A DNA stretch of 64,000 nt from Streptomyces decoyicus (GTDB lineage Bacteria; Actinomycetota; Actinomycetes; Streptomycetales; Streptomycetaceae): NCBI RefSeq assembly GCF_019880305.1, contig NZ_CP082301.1, positions 7,502,001-7,566,000 on the forward strand, read 5' to 3'. The position numbers and the translations under genes were made by a program. Positions 59,745-64,000 of the stretch are shown piece after piece. The notes beneath the pieces were generated by a model. The model did not search any database. It saw only the letters and a list, made by a program, of their open reading frames with translations, and had not been told where the DNA came from. Numbering within the stretch: position 1 is the first letter of the stretch; every line of letters begins with the position of its first letter.

Positions 59745-60413
59745 TTACCGGAGGAGTGAGGAGTCCAGCCGTGCATGCAGCTGGTCCGGCCCGTCGTAGA
59801 TCTCCCGCGCCCCGGCGTCGAGGAGTTCGTGACGGGAGAATCCGCCGCTGAGGACGCCCACACACGGCACGCCGGCCCGGGCGCCGGCCTTCATGTCCCA
59901 GACGGTGTCCCCGACGAAGACCGCGTGGCCGGCCTCGGTGCCGGCTTCCGCCAGGGCCCGTTCCACGAGGTCGGGGGCGGGTTTGCTGGCCTTGACGTCG
60001 TCGGCGCCGGCGACCGCGTGGAGGGCGTCCTCGGCGTCCAGGGCCTTGCGCATGGCGTCGAGTTCCGGGCCGCTCGCCGAGCTGGCGAGCACCACCGTCC
60101 AGCCGCGCCCGGCGCAGGCCCGCAGCAGCTCGGCGGCGCCGTCCAAGGGCGCCAGACGCGTCCAGTACTCGGCGTACAGCGTGGTGTGTGCCGCGCTGAT
60201 GGAGGCGTCACGGTCACGGTCGCGGTCCGCTCCCAGCAGATGGTCGAGGAGATGGTCGGCGCCCATGCCGACGGACCGGTGGATCGAGGCCATCGGCACC
60301 CGGTGGCCGGCCTGGCGGAACGCCTCCCACCAGGTCACGGTGTGCAGATAGGTGCTGTCCACCAGGGTGCCGTCCACATCGAACAGCACGGCTCTGCGCG
60401 GTGTTGCCGTCAC
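59745..60413 (-). CDS. HAD-family hydrolase (phosphoglycolate-phosphatase-like)
   Basis: 222 aa. The nucleophile motif is 'FDVDGTLVDSTYLHTVTWWE' (catalytic Asp in DVDGT), followed by 'VVLASSASGPELDAMRKAL', 'KASKPAPDLVERAL' and 'VFVGDTVWDMKAGARAGVPC'. This is a class-I-cap HAD hydrolase; substrates may be sugar phosphates or phosphoglycolate. It is in a minus-strand run with the small membrane gene and NDH-2-like gene. Confidence 0.88.
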   Translation of the reverse strand: MTATPRRAVLFDVDGTLVDSTYLHTVTWWEAFRQAGHRVPMASIHRSVGMGADHLLDHLLGADRDRDRDASISAAHTTLYAEYWTRLAPLDGAAELLRACAGRGWTVVLASSASGPELDAMRKALDAEDALHAVAGADDVKASKPAPDLVERALAEAGTEAGHAVFVGDTVWDMKAGARAGVPCVGVLSGGFSRHELLDAGAREIYDGPDQLHARLDSSLLR

Positions 60414-60479
60414 CGGTCCACGCCTGAAGTCATGAGGGCCGCTCCTTCGGAGATATGCGGAGGTCAGTGCATCCGACGG

Positions 60480-60794
60480 CTAGGAACCGCGCCGGGAGCC
60501 GCTCCCGTCGTCCTTCAGCTCATGCGGTGTGCGCCGTTGGTCCGTTCGGGGGAGCTCTTCGGGCTCGCGACTCTCGACGACATCGCCCACGGGCCCGCCC
60601 TCCGGCAGTCGTGGCTGCTCCTCTGGCGTGGGCGGGGCCGGTGCGCGGGCCTTGAGGCGGCGTCCCCAGGCGAAGGCCGCAAGGATGACGGCGACGAGGA
60701 GCACGCCGACGAGGACGAGCAGGGCGCCGCTGGACATGTGAGGAGCGGCGAGCTGTTCGGGCACGGTCGTTGCATCCATATCCAGATTCTCCAT
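60480..60794 (-). CDS. Small DUF6479-like membrane protein
   Basis: 104 aa; ATG at 60794. Residues 22-43 are one hydrophobic helix ('GALLVLVGVLLVAVILAAFA') followed by 'WGRRLKARAPAPP' and a charged disordered tail. This matches the Streptomyces DUF6479 pattern: short N-terminus, one span, Pro-rich tail. Function unknown. Confidence 0.65.
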   Translation of the reverse strand: MENLDMDATTVPEQLAAPHMSSGALLVLVGVLLVAVILAAFAWGRRLKARAPAPPTPEEQPRLPEGGPVGDVVESREPEELPRTDQRRTPHELKDDGSGSRRGS

Positions 60795-60870
60795 GCGGCC
60801 CGGGTACCCGGCACGGTGGGAATGACGCGCAGACCGTGGCGGCTCAAGGGCCTGATCCGAACGACAGGTC

Positions 60871-62202
60871 CTAAGCCCTTTCCGACGGGCCGTGCGGCAG
60901 GCGGGCCACTTCGGGGGTTTCCGTGTCCAGCGGTACCGACCAGGAGCTGAGCAGACCCAGCTGTACCCCGTGGCGCGGCAACACGGCCTCCAGGAGCCAG
61001 TCGGCGGCCACCCGGACGCGGTTGTCCGGCATCGCCATGAGGTGGTAGGCGCGGGTGAGGGCGCCGGCGAGCGGGCCGGAGAGCGGGATGTGCAGGGGGT
61101 TCGCCGCGGCCTGGACACCGCCGAGGTCGACCATGAACCCCAGATCGCGGTGTTCGTACGCGCGCGGTGAGCCCTGGCCGCAGGACGCCGCCACATTGTG
61201 TGCCGCGACCTTGCCCTGCCGCTGGGCGTGCTGGGCGGTCATCGGCGTCACCTCGCCGGGCCGGGTCAGGTCCGGAACGGCCGCGGCATCACCGCAGGCG
61301 AACACCTCGGGCCGGCCGGGGACGCCCAGGAACTTGTCCACGCACAGCCGTCCCTTGTCGGTGGGCAGCCCCAGCGAGTGAACCAGCGGGTCGGGCCGTA
61401 CGCCGACACACCAGATCAGGGAGCGGCTGTGGAGGAACTCGCCGTCGTCGAGCAGTACGCCGTCCGGGGTCGCCTCCTTGACGGACGTGCGGGTGCGGAC
61501 ATCGACGCCGCGGGAGCGCAGGACCCGGTCGGCAGTGCGCGACAGCCGTTCGTCGAGACCGGGCAGCAGCCGGTCGGCGACGTCCAGCAGCAGCCAGCGG
61601 GGGCGTGGGCCGTCCCGCAGTCCCGTGTTCTGCCGGGCCAGGTCATCGGTGAACAGCACGCCGTGGGCGGCGACTTCGGTGCCGGTGTATCCGGCACCCA
61701 CCACCACGAAGGTGGTCCTGGCGGCCCGTTCGGCCGGGTCCTCGGCCGCACCCGCCAGTTCGATCTGGCGGGTGATGTGGTCGCGGAGGTACAGCGCTTC
61801 GGGCATGCCGCGGAAGCCGTGGGCATGCTCGGCGACCCCGGGGACGGGCAGCAGCTTGTTGACGCTGCCGACGGTCAGGACCAGACGGTCGTAGGACAGG
61901 GAGCCTTCCTGGTCCTCGGGGTCGGTGTAGCTCACCCGACGGGCGTCGAAGTCCACGTCGTGGGCATGCCCGAGGACGAGCCGGACACCCGGCAAGGTCC
62001 CGGTGAGCGATACCGCCACCCGCCGGGGTTCGAGAATCCCGGCCGCCACTTCCGGCAGCAACGGCACATACAGAAAGTAGTCATGGGGGTTGAGGAGCAC
62101 GATCTCGGCGGCTCCCTTGGCCAGCCGGGAGAGCGTGCGGGCACATTCGTAACCGGCGAAACCGGCTCCGACGATCACGATCCGAGGACGACGTCGCTGC
62201 AC
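60871..62202 (-). CDS. NDH-2-like NAD(P)/FAD oxidoreductase
   Basis: 443 aa. FAD motif 'IVIVGAGFAGYECARTLSRL' at residues 8-27, a second Rossmann motif 'TFVVVGAGYTGTEVAAHGVL', and the FAD-ribityl signature 'VFACGDAAAVPD'. It has the length and pattern of type II NADH dehydrogenases, which pass electrons from NADH to quinone without pumping protons. The C-terminal membrane-binding helix is weak ('LAGALTRAYHLMAMPDNR'). It lies downstream of a formate-dehydrogenase-like redox module and may serve low-oxygen metabolism. Confidence 0.88.
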   Translation of the reverse strand: MQRRRPRIVIVGAGFAGYECARTLSRLAKGAAEIVLLNPHDYFLYVPLLPEVAAGILEPRRVAVSLTGTLPGVRLVLGHAHDVDFDARRVSYTDPEDQEGSLSYDRLVLTVGSVNKLLPVPGVAEHAHGFRGMPEALYLRDHITRQIELAGAAEDPAERAARTTFVVVGAGYTGTEVAAHGVLFTDDLARQNTGLRDGPRPRWLLLDVADRLLPGLDERLSRTADRVLRSRGVDVRTRTSVKEATPDGVLLDDGEFLHSRSLIWCVGVRPDPLVHSLGLPTDKGRLCVDKFLGVPGRPEVFACGDAAAVPDLTRPGEVTPMTAQHAQRQGKVAAHNVAASCGQGSPRAYEHRDLGFMVDLGGVQAAANPLHIPLSGPLAGALTRAYHLMAMPDNRVRVAADWLLEAVLPRHGVQLGLLSSWSVPLDTETPEVARLPHGPSERA

Positions 62203-62365
62203 GTGGACTCCCGCGGTCGAGGGGGGTGCTCAAGCGCTGGGCCGCACGACGGTCACGGTCCGCTGTGGACGGACGGCCCGCGCAGATGCACCGGTCGAAG
62301 AGGTCGTGCTCTGTCGGCTTACCGGTGAGCGGCCGGGTACACATCGTGGTGGCGCTTCGTTGTTC

Positions 62366-63334
62366 TCATTGTGACGGCAGCAGCCCTTGGGCGGCTCGTT
62401 GAGGCAGGACCGTGTAGGCCGGGTCCTCGGCGGAGGCGAGGCCGGCCGCGAAGACGCCGAAGCGGGTGCAGGCCGAGCCGGCGAGGAGCGCCAGGCCGCC
62501 CGCGACGGCCGCTGCGCGGCGGCGACGGCCCCCGAGCGCCGCCATGGCCGCGCCGCCGCCGATGAGCACCTGCGCACCGCGCAGCAGCCGGCCCGCCCGC
62601 CCCTCCCGGTAGGTTTCCGCCACCATCCCCAGCCGCCGCTCGGCCGCCCGGACCGCCACCGAGTCCGCCACCGCGGCCAGGACGGCCGCGCAGCGGGCGG
62701 GGGCGCTCTCCTGGACGGGGGCGAGAACGAGCGCCATACCGGACGCGGCGGCGGTCGCGGAGGCGGCGAAGAGGTACGGCAGCTCGCGGTGCGCGCCGTG
62801 CCAGGCCGGTACGGCGGTGTCCGCGGCGAGCACGGCGGTGTAGGTGGCCACGGCCGGTCCCAGGACCGCGGCGGCCGCGGTGGCGGCGGCGCCGGCCCGT
62901 GGCAGCCGGCCGGTGACCGCGCAGAGGGCCGCCGCACCGGCCGCCGGACCGTAGCCGCCGAGCAGCCATGAGCCCACGCTCATCGGCGAGGTCGGCTTCA
63001 GCACGCGCAGCATGTGGGCGAAGCGGGCCGGGCGGCCCAGGTCGTTGATGAGCGCGGCGGCGGAGAGGGACACGGCCGCCAGGGAGGACACCTTCATCGC
63101 GGCGGCCAGCGTCGGGCGGCCGGTCAGCTGGGCGCCCGCGGCGAGCACCGACCCGGCTCCCGCCAGACCGCCGAGGAAGAAGTATCCGGCGATGTCGCGG
63201 GCCGCCCAGGAGGGGGCTTTGATGACCGGCCGGCCGTAGTAGGAGCGGAACTCCGCCCGGGGGACCATGAGTTGCTCACCCTTGGGGCGGCGGTGCGAGC
63301 GGGTGCCGCCGCTGCGGGGTGCCTGGTCGGTCAT
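62366..63334 (-). CDS. NrfD-like membrane anchor/quinone subunit
   Basis: 322 aa, start in an ATGA overlap with the 4Fe-4S gene. About eight hydrophobic segments after a basic N-terminus; 'WAARDIAGYFFLGGLAGAGS' and 'LINDLGRPARFAHMLRVLKP' fit NrfD/polysulfide-reductase subunits, which link iron-sulfur proteins to the quinone pool. With the 4Fe-4S subunit and (probably beyond the window) a molybdopterin subunit, it forms a formate-dehydrogenase-like or related complex. Longer in-frame readings upstream are shadows of the next gene. Confidence 0.85.
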   Translation of the reverse strand: MTDQAPRSGGTRSHRRPKGEQLMVPRAEFRSYYGRPVIKAPSWAARDIAGYFFLGGLAGAGSVLAAGAQLTGRPTLAAAMKVSSLAAVSLSAAALINDLGRPARFAHMLRVLKPTSPMSVGSWLLGGYGPAAGAAALCAVTGRLPRAGAAATAAAAVLGPAVATYTAVLAADTAVPAWHGAHRELPYLFAASATAAASGMALVLAPVQESAPARCAAVLAAVADSVAVRAAERRLGMVAETYREGRAGRLLRGAQVLIGGGAAMAALGGRRRRAAAVAGGLALLAGSACTRFGVFAAGLASAEDPAYTVLPQRAAQGLLPSQ

Positions 63335-64000
63335 CGTCGTACCTTCCTTTGCAGGAGCGTCGGCAGCGCGCAGGAGAGGGCGATACCGCCCGCCAACGAC
63401 AGTGCCGCCGCGCCGGCGTGCTTCCACATCGCGGGCAGGTCCCGGGTGGTGACCACCGGGTCGGGTGGCAGCCCGTACACCTCGGGTTCGTCGAGCAGCA
63501 GGAAGAACGCCCCGTCGCCGCCGACCCCGTCCTCGGGATCGTGGCCGTAGAGCCGGGCGTCGGCCACGCCCGCCGCATGCAGCTGGTCGACCCGCAGGGC
63601 CGCGCGGGCGCGCAGTTCGTCGAGCGGGCCGAACTGGATCGACTCGGTCGGGCACGCCTTGGCGCAGGCCGGCTCCAGCCCGGCGCCCAGCCGGTCGTAG
63701 CACAGGGTGCACTTGAAGGCCCGGCCGTCGGACGGGCGTTGGTCGATGACGCCGTAGGGGCAGGCCGGGACGCAGTAGCCGCAGCCGTTGCAGATGTCCT
63801 CCTGGACCACGACGGTGCCGAACTCGGTACGGAAGAGCGAGCCCGTCGGGCAGACGTCGAGGCAGGCGGCATGGGTGCAGTGCTTGCAGACGTCGGAGGA
63901 CATCAGCCAGCGGAACTCGCCGCCCGCCGGGGCGGCATCCGTGGCGAGGGGGAGTTGCGTACGGCCCTCGGGTGCGGGCACCGCCGGCGCGGCCGGTGGC
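63331..64000 (-). CDS. 4Fe-4S ferredoxin-type subunit, 5' end outside the window
   Basis: At least 223 residues are encoded; the frame is open to the window edge, so the start lies beyond 64,000. Cys motifs for four clusters are visible: 'CKHCTHAACLDVCP', 'CNGCGYCVPACP' and 'CTLCYDRLGAGLEPACAKAC'. After about residue 180 there is one C-terminal hydrophobic helix ('GAAALSLAGGIALSCALPTL'). This is the FdoH/HybA-type electron-transfer subunit, with a membrane tail, coupling to the NrfD-like subunit. The remaining partner, probably a molybdopterin formate dehydrogenase, should lie to the right. Confidence 0.9.
   Translation of the reverse strand, partial: PPAAPAVPAPEGRTQLPLATDAAPAGGEFRWLMSSDVCKHCTHAACLDVCPTGSLFRTEFGTVVVQEDICNGCGYCVPACPYGVIDQRPSDGRAFKCTLCYDRLGAGLEPACAKACPTESIQFGPLDELRARAALRVDQLHAAGVADARLYGHDPEDGVGGDGAFFLLLDEPEVYGLPPDPVVTTRDLPAMWKHAGAAALSLAGGIALSCALPTLLQRKVRR

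Overview
The window is high-GC actinobacterial DNA, almost certainly Streptomyces. The evidence is a SARP regulator, a type II polyketide minimal PKS, GTG/TTG starts with strong purine-rich ribosome sites, mycothiol-type enzymes and small Streptomyces-restricted families. It has two halves: a natural-product gene cluster that probably enters from the left edge and ends near 26.1 kb, and a chromosomal half of housekeeping, regulatory and redox genes.

Cluster, left part (34-13,250, + strand). It carries an alpha-methylacyl-CoA racemase, a long-form NDP-sugar nucleotidylyltransferase, a citramalate-synthase-type enzyme, and a KASIII-like acyltransferase with a Ser-His-Asp triad. A two-domain aromatase/cyclase, a two-domain ABM protein and a tiny acyl-CoA carboxylase epsilon subunit follow. 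Then comes a tight four-gene operon: fatty acyl-AMP ligase, acyl-CoA dehydrogenase, a carrier protein fused to an acyltransferase that has lost both catalytic residues, and an Sfp-type phosphopantetheinyl transferase. Middle part (13,287-17,899, - strand): a RiPP-like island with an 88-residue NHLP/Nif11-like precursor, a large RRE/E1-like/YcaO fusion, and a sensor kinase/response regulator pair. Right part (18,167-26,087, + strand): a SARP regulator, acyl-CoA carboxylase beta chain, KS-alpha, KS-beta/CLF, ACP, and an acyltransferase carrying a decayed N-terminal extension.

A working model, which is inference: citramalate synthase and the racemase bias the pool toward a 2-methyl-branched acid. 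FAAL, dehydrogenase and the ACP-pseudo-AT activate and desaturate an acyl chain on a dedicated carrier. The KASIII-like enzyme or the intact AT passes the starter to the minimal PKS, and the aromatase/cyclase folds the chain. The carboxylase subunits feed extender units, and a deoxysugar may be attached. How the YcaO island relates to the polyketide is unknown; this is the most unusual part of the window.

Chromosomal half. 26.4-33.9 kb holds a FUSC transporter-like protein behind an intrinsic terminator, a beta-propeller lactonase, an NTF2-like protein, and a - strand run of ung, a Gln-rich scramblase-like protein, an N-acetylglucosamine-kinase-like protein and a CbiX-like chelatase. 34.0-42.7 kb holds an Asp-box propeller, an old-yellow-enzyme reductase divergent from an ArsR-type regulator with twin palindromes between them, ferredoxin-NADP reductase, a DUF6214-like protein, a DUF305 lipoprotein, a secreted LVIVD-repeat protein and a TetR regulator. 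43.1-51.5 kb holds a mycothiol-dependent isomerase-like protein, a membrane TPR-like protein, a methyltransferase, a GntR/lipocalin-like/GMC-oxidoreductase operon, a DUF899 protein and a DksA-like zinc-finger protein. 51.7-64.0 kb holds an orphan ctaD with a small membrane partner, a two-gene NB-ARC/TPR (STAND) locus beside a dead IS5-type transposase fragment, an Asp23 protein, and a - strand redox run ending in an NDH-2-like oxidoreductase, an NrfD-like anchor and a 4Fe-4S subunit cut by the right edge. No tRNA, rRNA or CRISPR array was seen.
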